Counted from the first letter of the stretch, positions 14,945 through 25,090 are shown. The stretch: DNA of 64,000 nucleotides from Paenibacillus brasilensis (GCF_009363115.1 NZ_CP045298.1:2685001-2749000), one strand, 5' to 3'. The notes: generated by a model from the sequence alone, not told the origin. Made by a program: numbers and translations.

Positions 14945-16276
14945 ATGGGCAGAACAGAAATAAAAGCGTTTGCTGTTGTGGTGGTGAGCGCCTTGGCATT
15001 AACGCTGGCAGCTTGTAATAATGGACAGAGCGCAAGTCCGGGGAATTTAGGGAAACAGGGAGGAGACACCTCAACCCAAGATGTGACGATTACCTTCCAG
15101 AACATTAACCCTGACCCGAGTACCCCTTCTTACAAAATGATCAAGCAAATTGTCAGTCAATATGAGCAGGATCATCCTCATGTCAAAATTGAATTGGACT
15201 CACTCAATACAGATCAACAAAAGCTGAAGCTGAAAACGCAAGCAGCAGCGAAGGAAGTACCGGATATTACGATTGTAAACCCGGCTGCACAAATGAAACC
15301 GTTCGTGGATGCAGGATTGCTGGCTCCGTTAGACGATGTGGCTGATAAAGAGGGTTTAAAGAATACATTTCAGGATGGACTACTCGATTACTATAGCTTT
15401 GACGATAAGCTCTATGCTTTTCCTGACGGCAACAATATAGAAGTGGTGTTTTATAATAAAGAGCTGTTTGAGCAGGCGGGAATTCTAAAGCTGCCGACCA
15501 CCTTTGATGAATTGATTACAACGGTCAAGACGCTGAAAACGAAGGGAATTACTCCGATTGCGATTGGAGAAAAGGATTCTTGGACCGGCTCCCTTCTTTT
15601 TATGAACATTTTGCTGCGTACGAATGAAGGGCCGAATTTTCTCAAGGATGTACTGGACGGCAAAAAGACCTTTAACGACCCAGCTTTTGTGGAAGCGGTG
15701 GATGCATTTCAGGAACTGGTGCAGGCAGGGGCTTTCCCAGACGGAGCTACATCCATTGACTATAACGCGGGTTGCAATATTTTTAAAACAGGAAAAGCTG
15801 CGATGTATATTATGGGCACGTGGGAAACCGGGTCTATTGATGCTTCACCGGTAGCAGGCAAGGTGGGAGCATTTCAATTTCCAACGGTAAATGGCAAGGG
15901 GGATGTGAATGAATATGTAGTAGCTCCAGGCAGCGCGTTTGCAGTATCGGCGAACAGTGAGCATTTACAGGAGACGAAGGATTTTCTGCACTATTTTATT
16001 ACGGAGATGCCTAAGATTCAGTTTGATTTGAAAAACGCGATTGGCAGCGGTCAGAAAATAAAAGGCGATTTGAAGGAAGCCGGTTACTCCGAATTGGCGA
16101 TTAGTCTGTATGAGCTATTCAAAAATGTAAAGGGTGGCGACCTCGCTTTCGATAATACGATGAATCCGGCTATTGCGCAGGCCCATCTGAGCAGTATTCA
16201 AAATCTGTTCGTGCAAAAGGAAAATTCTGTGCAGGTTGCCAAGGAGCATCAGAGTGTTTTTGAGGCGAATAAATAA
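14945..16276 (+). CDS. Carbohydrate ABC transporter substrate-binding lipoprotein
   Basis: 443-residue extracellular solute-binding protein of family 1. An N-terminal signal peptide ends in the lipobox LTLAAC, so the mature protein is anchored to the outer membrane face by a lipidated Cys. The type-1 fold is evident (VTITFQNINPDPSTPSY; GNNIEVVFYNKELFEQAGI; AAMYIMGTWETGSID). The ATG at 14945 has GAGGAGG upstream; an earlier ATG at 14927 would overlap that site. It is the first gene of an importer with MalF- and MalG-type permeases and YesM/YesN regulators. No ATPase gene is present, consistent with use of a shared MsmX-like ATPase. The sugar cannot be told from sequence. Confidence 0.9.
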   Translation: MGRTEIKAFAVVVVSALALTLAACNNGQSASPGNLGKQGGDTSTQDVTITFQNINPDPSTPSYKMIKQIVSQYEQDHPHVKIELDSLNTDQQKLKLKTQAAAKEVPDITIVNPAAQMKPFVDAGLLAPLDDVADKEGLKNTFQDGLLDYYSFDDKLYAFPDGNNIEVVFYNKELFEQAGILKLPTTFDELITTVKTLKTKGITPIAIGEKDSWTGSLLFMNILLRTNEGPNFLKDVLDGKKTFNDPAFVEAVDAFQELVQAGAFPDGATSIDYNAGCNIFKTGKAAMYIMGTWETGSIDASPVAGKVGAFQFPTVNGKGDVNEYVVAPGSAFAVSANSEHLQETKDFLHYFITEMPKIQFDLKNAIGSGQKIKGDLKEAGYSELAISLYELFKNVKGGDLAFDNTMNPAIAQAHLSSIQNLFVQKENSVQVAKEHQSVFEANK

Positions 16277-16410
16277 GTGAGGATTTTGCAAATCCTGAAG
16301 TAATAACAGCAGGGGAGGAGCAGTAAAGCTACTTCCCTGATTGGAAATCAATCCTGTAGAGCGATGCAGCCTAGAAGGACGTTCACAAAACAACGCAAAG
16401 AAGGCGGAGC

Positions 16411-17279
16411 ATGAATGTACTGAAGGTACCGGCACGTACCATCACTGTTTTCGTGTTACCCTGTATACTGCTGTATACTTGTATGGTTTTTGTGCCGATT
16501 CTGGTGTCCGTGTATTGCGGATTGCTGGATTGGAACGGAATAGCCGAGGCGAAGTTTGTCGGACTGGCTAATTTTGAACGCATTTTTACAGCTGATCCGG
16601 TGTTCTGGCCGTCTGTGAGGCGGACCATGATGTTCGCGGTTTGTTCGATGACAGAAATCCCGTTCTGTCTGATAATGGCCATTTTGCTCAATCGATATGT
16701 GCGTAAGGCGAATACGCTGGTTACGATGTACTTCCTGCCAGTTATTCTGTTATAGGACAGCTATTGAAGACAATCTATAATCCCGCCTCCATGGGGGGAT
16801 GGTGAATGGTATTTTAATATCGGTTGGGATGGAAAGCTGGACACGCTCATGGCTCACAGAACCGCAGATTGCGATGTATGCCCTTTATTTTGTAGCGTTG
16901 TGGCAGTATTTTGGCTATCATTTGCTAATCCAGTTTACCGGGGTACAAAATATACCGCATGAGCTGTACGAAGCAGCCAAAATTGATGGAGCTGAAGGGT
17001 TCAAAGCAGACCGATATATCACACTGCCGCTCATGGTGCCGATTATTAAGATATCCATGGTATTAGCTTTTATCGGTTCTCTGCAATCATTCGATTTGAT
17101 CTGGGTGATGACAGGTGGAGGCCCGGCTCATGCGACGGACATATATGTACAATATGTCCTTTTTATCAATGAAATATGGATATGGCAGCGCATTGGCTTC
17201 GATTCTCGTAGTCATTTGCTTGTCATTTACAATTGTGATAAATTTTGTTTTCAAACGGATCGAAAATAAGGTAAGCTAA
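16411..17279 (+). pseudogene. MalF-type sugar ABC permease, frameshifted
   Basis: Reads as one binding-protein-dependent permease in three frames. The first frame (TITVFVLPCILLYTCMVFVP to FLPVILL) stops at 16755; similarity resumes in another frame (GQLLKTIYNPASMGG), shifts again at a run of six G near 16793, continues with the EAA loop (ELYEAAKIDGAEGFKADRYI), and shifts near 17176 into YGYGSALASILVVICLSF and the stop at 17279. At least three lesions, including a short deletion near 16755, make a working permease unlikely unless some are sequence errors. RBS GGCGGAG precedes the ATG. Its partners on both sides are intact. Confidence 0.85.
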
Positions 17280-17293
17280 AGGAGTTGGATCTA

Positions 17294-18118
17294 TTGAACA
17301 CTATGAAAAAAGCAGGGGTGTTCTTTCTATTGGCGATGTTAATCGTCACACAGCTGTATCCACTCTTCTGGCTGCTGACCTACTCGTTGAAGACAAATGA
17401 AGAGATATTGAGCGCAAGCTTCTTTGCCCTCCCGGTAGTGCCCCAGTGGCACAACTATCAGGAAGCCTATGAAGCAGGGAACTACTTGCGTTATTTAGGA
17501 AACAGTGTGCTGGTGACCGGGGCGACGATGATGTTCGTCATAGTATTAAGCTCGATGACTGCTTATGCGATTACGCGTTTTCGCTGGCGCTTCGGGGCTG
17601 TTGTACTGACTTTGTTTTTGATCGGAATGATGATTCCGCTGCAGGCTACATTGCTGCCGCTGATGGTGATGTTTAAAAATGTTCACATTCTCAATACGTA
17701 CTTCGCGCTGATTTTACCCTATATCGCTTTTCAGATACCGATTGCGGTCTTCATCCTATCCGGCTTTATGCGCTCCATACCCCACGAAATTGAAGAATCC
17801 GCTTACATTGACGGAGCAAGCATTTATCGTATTTTCCGCAGTGTAATCTTACCTATTTCGATTCCACCCATCATGACAGTGTGTATATTAACCTGCATTA
17901 ACATTTGGAATGAATACATTATGGCTCCCACCTTTATCTCATCCGAGAAGCTCAAAACGCTCCCTTTTGGTGTCTATACATTCGTCAGCCAGTATTCTGT
18001 AAATTACGGCAATATTGGCGCTTTTCTGGTCATGGGAGCCTTACCAGTCATTATTATTTATTTTGTCTTGTCCGAAAAGATTACCAAGGGCATGGTAGCG
18101 GGAGCAGTTAAAGGATAG
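17294..18118 (+). CDS. MalG-type carbohydrate ABC transporter permease
   Basis: About 274 residues with six predicted membrane segments and the conserved cytoplasmic EAA loop (EIEESAYIDGASIYRIFRSV), which contacts the ATPase. AAAGGAG at 17278 sits 9 bases before TTG 17294, giving the start MNTMKKAG; an upstream in-frame TTG at 17285 overlaps that site. It needs a MalF-type partner, and the adjacent candidate is broken. Confidence 0.88.
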   Translation: MNTMKKAGVFFLLAMLIVTQLYPLFWLLTYSLKTNEEILSASFFALPVVPQWHNYQEAYEAGNYLRYLGNSVLVTGATMMFVIVLSSMTAYAITRFRWRFGAVVLTLFLIGMMIPLQATLLPLMVMFKNVHILNTYFALILPYIAFQIPIAVFILSGFMRSIPHEIEESAYIDGASIYRIFRSVILPISIPPIMTVCILTCINIWNEYIMAPTFISSEKLKTLPFGVYTFVSQYSVNYGNIGAFLVMGALPVIIIYFVLSEKITKGMVAGAVKG

Positions 18119-18148
18119 TCGGCCAAGGCGAGAGGAGCGCACAGAGGT

Positions 18149-19930
18149 ATGCCGCGCCGTTTTCAATCCATTCAATACCGTTTGTTTGTTCTGTTCCTGT
18201 TAAGCATGTCCGGCATTGTGCTGGTGGTCAGTCTGTTATTTTACAACCGTACTACGGTGCAGTTCCATGATAAGGCCAGTGAACTGGCACGTAAAAATGT
18301 CTCCCAGACAGCAGGGCTGTTCGACTTGCTGCTCGGCAGCTACAACAGCCTGTCCAAATCGATCAGCAACAATATGGATTTGGTTCGCTTGCTAACGACG
18401 GATAGCAGTGATTTACCTGCTGTTAACTACATCAACGAGCGTACGATTACGAATATTTTGGGAGCTATCTATTATTCGCGGGAGGACCTGATCGGTATTC
18501 ATGTCATCACGGACACAGGCAAGGTCTACAACTATGGCAATTATATGAATGTCATTGATACTCAGTACGAACATACGGAATGGTATAAGGAAATACGAAA
18601 GTCAGCAGGCAAAATCGCATGGCTGGGCGTGTATCCTCACTCTGCCATTGATCAAGTGGAAACCAGACCTGTATTTGCGTTCGGACGGCAGTTGTATGAT
18701 CTGGACGAACACAAACCAATAGGGATTGTTCTATTTGAAGCCGAACCGCGTTCTGTTTTGTCCGCTCTTCACAACTTGCGGCTGGGTACCAATAGTCAGG
18801 TATATCTGTTAGGCCATGAAAACCGGATTGTATCGGCTACTTCCTCTGACCCTCCCCCGGATTTGCGGGGACTGGAACAGCAGGTAGCGGAGGATGATGT
18901 TATTGTAAACCGGAGTAATGAAAGTGCTGTAATCGCTTCCAAGTTACCGTTTGCGGATTGGTCAGTCATTAGTGTGACACCCAGTGAGGATTTGAATGTA
19001 GAGCTGGTGCAAAATCAAAGATATTTGCTTATTGTGGCACCTATACTCATTATTGTGTCCGCGTTAATTGCATCTATTGTCTCCAGAGGGATTTCACTTC
19101 CGCTCAAGCGGGTCATTCGTGAAATGAATCGGGTAGAGACGGGGAATTTCCGTCATACGGTAAGCATTGAGTCATATGAAGAAATCAACCAGTTGGCCAA
19201 TTCCTTCAACCATATGGTAAGACGGATTGCAGAACTGATTGAGCTGGTCCGTATCTCATCAGTCAGTGAAAAAAATGCGGAGCTGCATGCGCTGCAGACG
19301 CAGGTTAATCCACATTTTCTGTACAATACGCTGGATATGATTTATTGGATGCTGGATGAAAAGGGGCAGGATCAGCTAGGAGAGGTGGTACTCTCCTTAT
19401 CCCATATGTTCCCCTACAGCAGCCATTGGGAAGAGGGGGCCGATGTAAGCCTTCGTGAGGAGGTGGAGCAGATCAGCCACTACCTTACAATCATCCAAGC
19501 CCGGCTGGAGGGCAGGGTATCTGTAGACATCAGCATGGATGAGCGATGGCTGGATATCCGTTTGCCGAAAATGACCTTGCAGCTATTGATTGAAAATGCA
19601 GTCAAGCATGGGCTGGAGCCGCTACCTGCGAATACAGGTGGCAAGCTGTTCGTTCGGGCAGAGGAGCATGGCGGTGTATTAAGTTTGCACATCATCGACA
19701 ACGGTGCAGGGATGGAATACGAACGATGGGAGGTGGTTCAGGTAGCTTTGGCAGAACCCGGCAAGCAGACGGGCAGCGGGCAGGCGGGAGGCATCGGCCT
19801 GCAAAACCTAAATTTAAGGCTACGGCACATGTTTGGAGAGGAGTACGGTCTACGGATCTCTAGTACACCTGGGGCCGGAACGACAGCCACTGTAAGTGTG
19901 CCTCTGCCACAGAAGGAGGAAGAAACATGA
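18149..19930 (+). CDS. YesM-type sensor histidine kinase
   Basis: 593-residue membrane sensor kinase. Two membrane helices (about 12-33 and 285-305) flank an extracellular dCache-like sensor; a HAMP domain (ISLPLKRVIREMNRVETGNF), a His_kinase domain with its histidine in QTQVNPHFLYNTLDM, and an HATPase domain (LLIENAVKHGL; GIGLQNLNLRLRHMF) follow. The gene lies 30 bases after the permease and its stop overlaps the start of the response regulator by 4 bases. Such pairs sense the sugar, often through the binding protein, and induce the importer. Confidence 0.92.
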   Translation: MPRRFQSIQYRLFVLFLLSMSGIVLVVSLLFYNRTTVQFHDKASELARKNVSQTAGLFDLLLGSYNSLSKSISNNMDLVRLLTTDSSDLPAVNYINERTITNILGAIYYSREDLIGIHVITDTGKVYNYGNYMNVIDTQYEHTEWYKEIRKSAGKIAWLGVYPHSAIDQVETRPVFAFGRQLYDLDEHKPIGIVLFEAEPRSVLSALHNLRLGTNSQVYLLGHENRIVSATSSDPPPDLRGLEQQVAEDDVIVNRSNESAVIASKLPFADWSVISVTPSEDLNVELVQNQRYLLIVAPILIIVSALIASIVSRGISLPLKRVIREMNRVETGNFRHTVSIESYEEINQLANSFNHMVRRIAELIELVRISSVSEKNAELHALQTQVNPHFLYNTLDMIYWMLDEKGQDQLGEVVLSLSHMFPYSSHWEEGADVSLREEVEQISHYLTIIQARLEGRVSVDISMDERWLDIRLPKMTLQLLIENAVKHGLEPLPANTGGKLFVRAEEHGGVLSLHIIDNGAGMEYERWEVVQVALAEPGKQTGSGQAGGIGLQNLNLRLRHMFGEEYGLRISSTPGAGTTATVSVPLPQKEEET

Positions 19931-21111
19931 ATATTCTGATAGCTGACGATGAAAGTATGATTCGGCAGGGGATTCGGCGTACGATTGGCCAAGCTCTGCC
20001 AACTTGCGGCATTCATCTCGCTGCTTCCACCGAGGAAGCAGCGGGCATTCTGGCGGAGCATTCCGTGGATATTGTATTGACTGATATCCTGATGCCGGGT
20101 ATGGATGGTCTGGAATTCATGCGCATTTCCAAGCGAAAGCATCCTCATCTACAGTGGGTTGTCATCTCGGCCCATTCCGACTTCCAATACGCGCAAAGAG
20201 CAGTGAAGCTGGGTGCCAAGGATTATCTGTTAAAGCCAATCGGCAAAAGGAAGCTGCTGGAATGTATTAATGTGCTGGCTGCCGAAGCGCTTGTCGCTTC
20301 GCAGCAGGCCAATGAGGGAAGGCTTCTCAAATCCAATATGGTCTATTTGCGTGAGGCTGTTTTTCAACGCTATGCACTTGGACTGGACACGGGAAAACTG
20401 GATATACAGCCCTTTATCGAAAATTATCCGGAGTTTCATCTCTTTATGGTTCGCATGGAACCTGATCATAAGCAGACGCATCTGGAGCATTTTATGATTG
20501 AAAACGTACTATCCGAGCTTATTGAGGCAGGGGGGAGCGGCTTTGTCGTCAGTCTCGACCGTCATAGCCTGCTGGGCATTGCACGCCTGCGGGATGAGGC
20601 GGAGGCTGCACGGCTGGAGACGTTACTCGAATCCCATTTAAAACGTTACGTGAAGGTGCCCCTGCAAATTACGCGCTCAGGCGTTCACCACAATTTTGCC
20701 TCCATACCTGAAGAGGTTGCACGGCTAAGACGGACGCCGGAGGAGATTGCAGCGGCAGCAGCGGATATCGGAGAATGTCTTCGTAAAGGCATGCATACGG
20801 TGGATGTGGCATTGCAATATATTCAGGCTCATTTTACGGAGGAGCTGTCGTTAGAGAAGGTAGCTTCCGTCGTCTTTTTGAACCCGGTCTACTTTAGCCA
20901 ACTGTTCAAGCAGAAAACGGGACAGGGCTATAAGGATTATGTCATTTGTTTGCGGATGGAGGAGGCGAAGCGGCTGCTCAGTGATCCCCACCTGCGGCTG
21001 GCTGATATCTCAGAGCGGATCGGCTACCAGAATATGCGGCATTTTACACAAGTATTCCGGCGTAAATGTGGAATGACTCCGACAGAGTATCGACATCAGC
21101 GAGTCAAGTAG
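19927..21111 (+). CDS. YesN-type AraC-family response regulator
   Basis: 394-residue response regulator. An N-terminal receiver (NILIADDESMIRQG; phospho-acceptor Asp in VLTDILMPGMDG; KPIG) is joined through a linker of about 170 residues to a C-terminal AraC domain with two helix-turn-helix motifs (LSLEKVASVVFLNPVYFSQL and LADISERIGYQNMRHFTQVF). It is the partner of the YesM-type kinase, with a 4-base overlap, and the expected activator of the sugar importer upstream. Confidence 0.92.
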   Translation: MNILIADDESMIRQGIRRTIGQALPTCGIHLAASTEEAAGILAEHSVDIVLTDILMPGMDGLEFMRISKRKHPHLQWVVISAHSDFQYAQRAVKLGAKDYLLKPIGKRKLLECINVLAAEALVASQQANEGRLLKSNMVYLREAVFQRYALGLDTGKLDIQPFIENYPEFHLFMVRMEPDHKQTHLEHFMIENVLSELIEAGGSGFVVSLDRHSLLGIARLRDEAEAARLETLLESHLKRYVKVPLQITRSGVHHNFASIPEEVARLRRTPEEIAAAAADIGECLRKGMHTVDVALQYIQAHFTEELSLEKVASVVFLNPVYFSQLFKQKTGQGYKDYVICLRMEEAKRLLSDPHLRLADISERIGYQNMRHFTQVFRRKCGMTPTEYRHQRVK

Positions 21112-21181
21112 GACGAGATATATAATCTGATCTGAATAGTGAGTACCTATGTAATATATGACTGTTCTGTGAGTGGAATTT

Positions 21182-22093
21182 CTACTCTGGGGCAGTCTTC
21201 TTTGTGCTTCCAGCTCCAGCCTGCAGGTGTTCAATTAATTTGCGGGCTGCATTGGACAAATAGTGATCCTTGCGCCATACGACGACTGGCCGGGTAAAGG
21301 AGAAGGGCTCCTTAATAGATAGTGTGCGAAATCTGTCACCATACTCTTGTCCCAAGCCAGCGTCCGGAATAATAGTAATTCCCATGCCTGTTGATACAAG
21401 GGAGAGAATGGTCGATATTTCAGGGCAGTCCAGTACCACACGGGGGTTAAGATGCTGCTCCTGAAATTTGCGAATCACAGTCTCGTATATCCCAAGTCCT
21501 TCCGTTCGACGTGCTAACAGGAGATCATAGCTGGCGACTTCCTGTAACGTAATTTCACCACTCGGATGACGATCTGCCCATTCACAAGGAAGCACCACAA
21601 CAAAAGGAATCTCCTCTAATTCTATCGTATGGTACGACTTGTCATCTACCGGGAGAAGGAGCAGGGCCAAATCAACTTTATTCTGATGCAGCAGCTCTTC
21701 CAGGTAATGCGTGTCCCCATGCCCTATTTTAATATACACCCCCGGGTAATCCTGATGAAAGCGGCTGAGAGGTCCGGTAATCAGTGACATACAGACCGAT
21801 GAAGTGCCTATAGACAGAGTACCGGTGACATTGCTTTCAAATTCACCAATTTCTCTACAGGTATCCTCCATCTCGGCCAATAATCGCTTGGCACGGGTGT
21901 ATAGTGCGTATCCGGCCTCAGTTACCTCCCACTTCTTTCCTTCGCGGTAAATCAGCTTGACGCCAAGCTCATCCTCCATATTTTTGAGTTGTTGACTTAA
22001 TGGAGGCTGAGCCATGTTAAGCATTCGGGCGGCCTTCGTGATTTGCCCTTCTTCCACAATGACGCAAAAGTAGTGCAGATGCTTTATATCCAT
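21182..22093 (-). CDS. bsdA: LysR-family regulator of the bsd decarboxylase operon
   Basis: 303-residue LysR-type regulator. The N-terminal winged helix (MDIKHLHYFCVIVEEGQITK; AARMLNMAQPPLSQQLKNME) is followed by an effector-binding domain. It is divergent from ubiX/ubiD-like genes, exactly as bsdA (yclA) is in Bacillus subtilis, where it activates bsdBCD in response to phenolic acids such as salicylate. RBS GGGAGGT lies before the ATG. The symbol rests on context plus family, not on a computed alignment. Confidence 0.85.
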   Translation of the reverse strand: MDIKHLHYFCVIVEEGQITKAARMLNMAQPPLSQQLKNMEDELGVKLIYREGKKWEVTEAGYALYTRAKRLLAEMEDTCREIGEFESNVTGTLSIGTSSVCMSLITGPLSRFHQDYPGVYIKIGHGDTHYLEELLHQNKVDLALLLLPVDDKSYHTIELEEIPFVVVLPCEWADRHPSGEITLQEVASYDLLLARRTEGLGIYETVIRKFQEQHLNPRVVLDCPEISTILSLVSTGMGITIIPDAGLGQEYGDRFRTLSIKEPFSFTRPVVVWRKDHYLSNAARKLIEHLQAGAGSTKKTAPE

Positions 22094-22282
22094 TTAGGGT
22101 ACCTCCCATTTCTGAACAGTCTCAAGTGAATACTTTTAAAGTATGCATTACATATATTATATATATTTTTCGTGTGTACAGGTAAGGCGTATAATTTTTG
22201 GTAGTGATGAAATGGATAAATTTGTCTAAAGAGCAGAGCGTTGTTAGAGGACGGAAACAATGGAGTGAAAGCAGGGGAATAT

Positions 22283-22873
22283 ATGAAGAAAATCATTGTA
22301 GGAATATCGGGAGCGACGGGGTCAATCTTTGGTATCCGTATATTACAGCATTTACGAGAGGCGGGGGTTCAGAGCCACCTCGTGTTATCTCCGTGGGCTA
22401 TTGCAAACATTCCCTATGAGACAGGCTACACGGTCAAGGAAGTGGAGGCGATGGCGGATGTGGTTTACTCGTACAAGGATCAGGCTGCGCGTATTTCTAG
22501 CGGTTCCTTCCGGATAGACGGTATGATTGTTGCTCCTTGCAGCATGAAGACGCTCGCTTCCATTCGTATTGGAATGGCGGACAACCTGCTCACTTGATCA
22601 GCAGATGTGATGTTGAAGGAACGCAGGAAGCTGCTGCTCATGACAAGGGAAACACCACTGAATAGTATTCATCTGGAGAATATGCTGGAACTGTCACGCA
22701 TGGGCGTGACGATCCTGCCGCCGATGCCAGCCTTTTATAATCATCCTGCGACGATTGAGGAAATGGTGGATCATATTGTATTCCGTGTATTGGATCAGTT
22801 GGACATCGTTACAACCGCAGCCAAACGCTGGGATGGGATGAAGCAGGCTGAATCCAGACTGCACCAAAATTAA
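22283..22873 (+). pseudogene. bsdB: UbiX-like flavin prenyltransferase (bsdB), nonsense codon
   Basis: UbiX-family enzyme that makes prenylated FMN, the cofactor of UbiD decarboxylases. The N-terminal flavin-binding stretch (MKKIIVGISGATGSIFGIRI) and the later RRKLLLMTRETPLNSIH and MPAFYNHP motifs all lie in one reading frame of 196 codons, normal for the family. The frame is interrupted by TGA at 22595-22597, in DNLLT-stop-SADVM, where relatives have an arginine or similar residue; CGA to TGA would explain it. Unless it is read through or is a sequence error, the protein is truncated to 104 residues. RBS-like GAAAGCAGGGG precedes the ATG. Confidence 0.85.
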
Positions 22874-22899
22874 AATAGGAAAACGAAGGAGAATGGATC

Positions 22900-24276
22900 A
22901 TGGCTTATAAGGATTTTCGTGATTTTTTGCATGCTCTGGAGAAAGAGGGACAATTGCTCACCATTAGCGATGAAGTAAAGCCGGAGCCGGATATTGCAGC
23001 AGCAAACAGGGCATTAAACAACCTTGGAGATAAGACACCGGCTCTATTCTTCAACAATATTTATGGCTATACGGATGCTCGTATTGTAATGAATGTGATG
23101 GGCTCTTGGCCTAATGATGCTCTTATGATGGGAATGCCAAAGAACACTCCGCTCAAAGAGCAGTTTTTTGAATTTGCCAGACGTTATGAACAATTTCCGG
23201 TACCTGTGAAGCGGGAAGAAACGGCTCCCTTTCACGAAGTGGAGATCACAGAAGATATTAATTTATTTGATATTCTGCCGTTGTTCCGTTTGAATCAGGG
23301 AGACGGGGGATTTTATCTGGATAAAGCTATTCTGGTCTCGCGCGATCTGGATGACCCGGATACGTATGGCAAGCAAAATGTCGGTTTGTACCGGATGCAG
23401 GTGAAAGGTAAAAACCGTCTGGGTATTCAGCCTGTACCGCAGCATGATATAGCGATCCATATCCGTCAAGCTGAAGAACGGGGTGAAAATTTGAAGGTGG
23501 CGATTGCCCTGGGATGTGAACCTGTTATTACGACGGCTGCCTCTACACCACTGTTGTACGATCAATCCGAATATGAGATGGCAGGTGCCATTCAGGGTGA
23601 GCCTTATCGTGTAGTTAAAGCCAAGGACGCGGACTTGGATCTGCCTTGGGGGGCCGAGATTATTCTGGAAGGTGAAGTGTTAGCGGGCGAGCGGGAGTAT
23701 GAAGGTCCATTCGGTGAATTCACAGGTCACTATTCCGGTGGGCGCGCGATGCCAGTCATTCAGATTAATCGTGTATATCACCGTAAGCAGCCTATCTTTG
23801 AGCATTTGTATATCGGAATGCCATGGACGGAAACGGACTATATGATTGGTGTAAATACAAGTGTACCGTTGTTCCAACAGCTCAAGGATGCATTTCCTAA
23901 TGAAATCGTAGCCGTTAATGCCATGTATACGCATGGGCTTGTCGCTATTATTTCTACGAAAACCCGGTATGGCGGTTTTGCGAAGGCTGTGGGGATGCGT
24001 GCGTTAACGACTCCGCATGGGCTGGGGTATTGCAAGCTGGTCATTGTAGTGGATGAGGATGTCGATCCGTTCAATCTGCCGCAGGTCATGTGGGCTTTAT
24101 CCACTAAGCTGCATCCGAAGCATGATGCTGTCATAGTTCCAGGCTTGTCTGTTTTGCCGCTTGACCCTGGCTCTGATCCGGCAGGAATGACACACAAAAT
24201 GATACTGGATGCGACGACACCTGTAGCACCGGATATTCGAGGCCATTACTCGCAGCCGCTTGGGAGAAAAAGCTGA
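22900..24276 (+). CDS. bsdC: UbiD-family phenolic acid decarboxylase subunit C
   Basis: 458-residue UbiD-family non-oxidative decarboxylase, intact. Family signatures include the N-terminal FRDFLHALEKEGQLLTI, the cofactor-proximal EYEGPFGEFTGHYSGG, and MPWTETDYMIG. It needs prenylated FMN from a UbiX protein; the adjacent ubiX is interrupted, so activity would depend on another UbiX or on read-through. The gene follows ubiX by 26 bases with GAAGGAG before the ATG and precedes the small subunit D gene. Confidence 0.92.
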   Translation: MAYKDFRDFLHALEKEGQLLTISDEVKPEPDIAAANRALNNLGDKTPALFFNNIYGYTDARIVMNVMGSWPNDALMMGMPKNTPLKEQFFEFARRYEQFPVPVKREETAPFHEVEITEDINLFDILPLFRLNQGDGGFYLDKAILVSRDLDDPDTYGKQNVGLYRMQVKGKNRLGIQPVPQHDIAIHIRQAEERGENLKVAIALGCEPVITTAASTPLLYDQSEYEMAGAIQGEPYRVVKAKDADLDLPWGAEIILEGEVLAGEREYEGPFGEFTGHYSGGRAMPVIQINRVYHRKQPIFEHLYIGMPWTETDYMIGVNTSVPLFQQLKDAFPNEIVAVNAMYTHGLVAIISTKTRYGGFAKAVGMRALTTPHGLGYCKLVIVVDEDVDPFNLPQVMWALSTKLHPKHDAVIVPGLSVLPLDPGSDPAGMTHKMILDATTPVAPDIRGHYSQPLGRKS

Positions 24277-24332
24277 GCCAAATGCTGCGTTAAATATGTT
24301 TGAAAATAAAAGAATTAAAGGAGAGCTGACAG

Positions 24333-24569
24333 ATGCATATTTGTCCCCGTTGTGAGTCCAATCGTTCAGAAGTTGTTTCCCATTCGCCGGTTGAAGGTGC
24401 CTGGGAGGTTTTGTTGTGCCCTGTCTGCCTGTTCACATGGCGAACCTCGGAACCAGATAGCATTACCGATCCGGCAAAGTATAAATCAGCGTTCAAGGTC
24501 GATCCCCGGGATATTCCGAATGCGATTCACGTACCCCTGATTGCAGAACGGAGGCAGGATCGTTCGTAA
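24333..24569 (+). CDS. bsdD: Small subunit of phenolic acid decarboxylase (BsdD/VdcD family)
   Basis: 78-residue protein with two CxxC pairs that suggest a zinc ribbon (CPRCESNRSEVV and CPVCLFTW), followed by the conserved SITDPAKYKSAFKVDP. This matches VdcD/BsdD small proteins found only with UbiD-type vanillate or hydroxybenzoate decarboxylases. AAAGGAG lies upstream of the ATG. Position after bsdC completes the bsdBCD order. Confidence 0.88.
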   Translation: MHICPRCESNRSEVVSHSPVEGAWEVLLCPVCLFTWRTSEPDSITDPAKYKSAFKVDPRDIPNAIHVPLIAERRQDRS

Positions 24570-24628
24570 CCGGATGTAAATTGTGGTATTTTGAGTATAT
24601 GGGCCGAATGTAAAGGGGGTTATACTTT

Positions 24629-25090
24629 ATGCAGACACCAAGGATTGGCAAGGAGCTGTTTATGCTGCTGGACGGCAAGACACTGGAGAACAAGCAGCAT
24701 GAAGCGATGATGCTGCTGACGGTCACAGAGGATCAGTGGCCGCACATTGCAATGATTAGCGTAGGTGAGATTGTTGCGCTGGACGAGGGGAATTTGCGGC
24801 TGGCATTATGGCCAGGAACGACCACGACGGGCAATATGATCCGTACCGGGAAGGCAACGCTTGCGGTGTTCATCGGTGGAAAAGCGCATTATGTACGGTT
24901 GTCACTGGAGCATCTGCCGATGTTACCCGGAGCCAAGCATGTGCGCGAGCGATTTGCGGCACGGGTGTTTGCAGCTCGAGAGGATTCGGCCCAATATGCT
25001 GATATTGTGGCAGGGGTTACGATCCGACTTAAGGAGTCGGAAGTGGTGCTGAATCGCTGGAAAGAAACGGTGACAGAACTGTTAATGTAG
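24629..25090 (+). CDS. Pyridoxamine 5'-phosphate oxidase-like FMN-binding protein
   Basis: 153 residues with a split-barrel fold of the PNPOx-like type (LLTVTEDQWPHIAMISVGEI; LRLALWPGTTTTGNMIRTGK; AVFIGGKAHYVRL). AAAGGGGG precedes the ATG. Such small flavoproteins often accompany aromatic-acid genes, and it probably belongs to the bsd operon, from which it is 59 bases away. Substrate unknown. Confidence 0.75.
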   Translation: MQTPRIGKELFMLLDGKTLENKQHEAMMLLTVTEDQWPHIAMISVGEIVALDEGNLRLALWPGTTTTGNMIRTGKATLAVFIGGKAHYVRLSLEHLPMLPGAKHVRERFAARVFAAREDSAQYADIVAGVTIRLKESEVVLNRWKETVTELLM

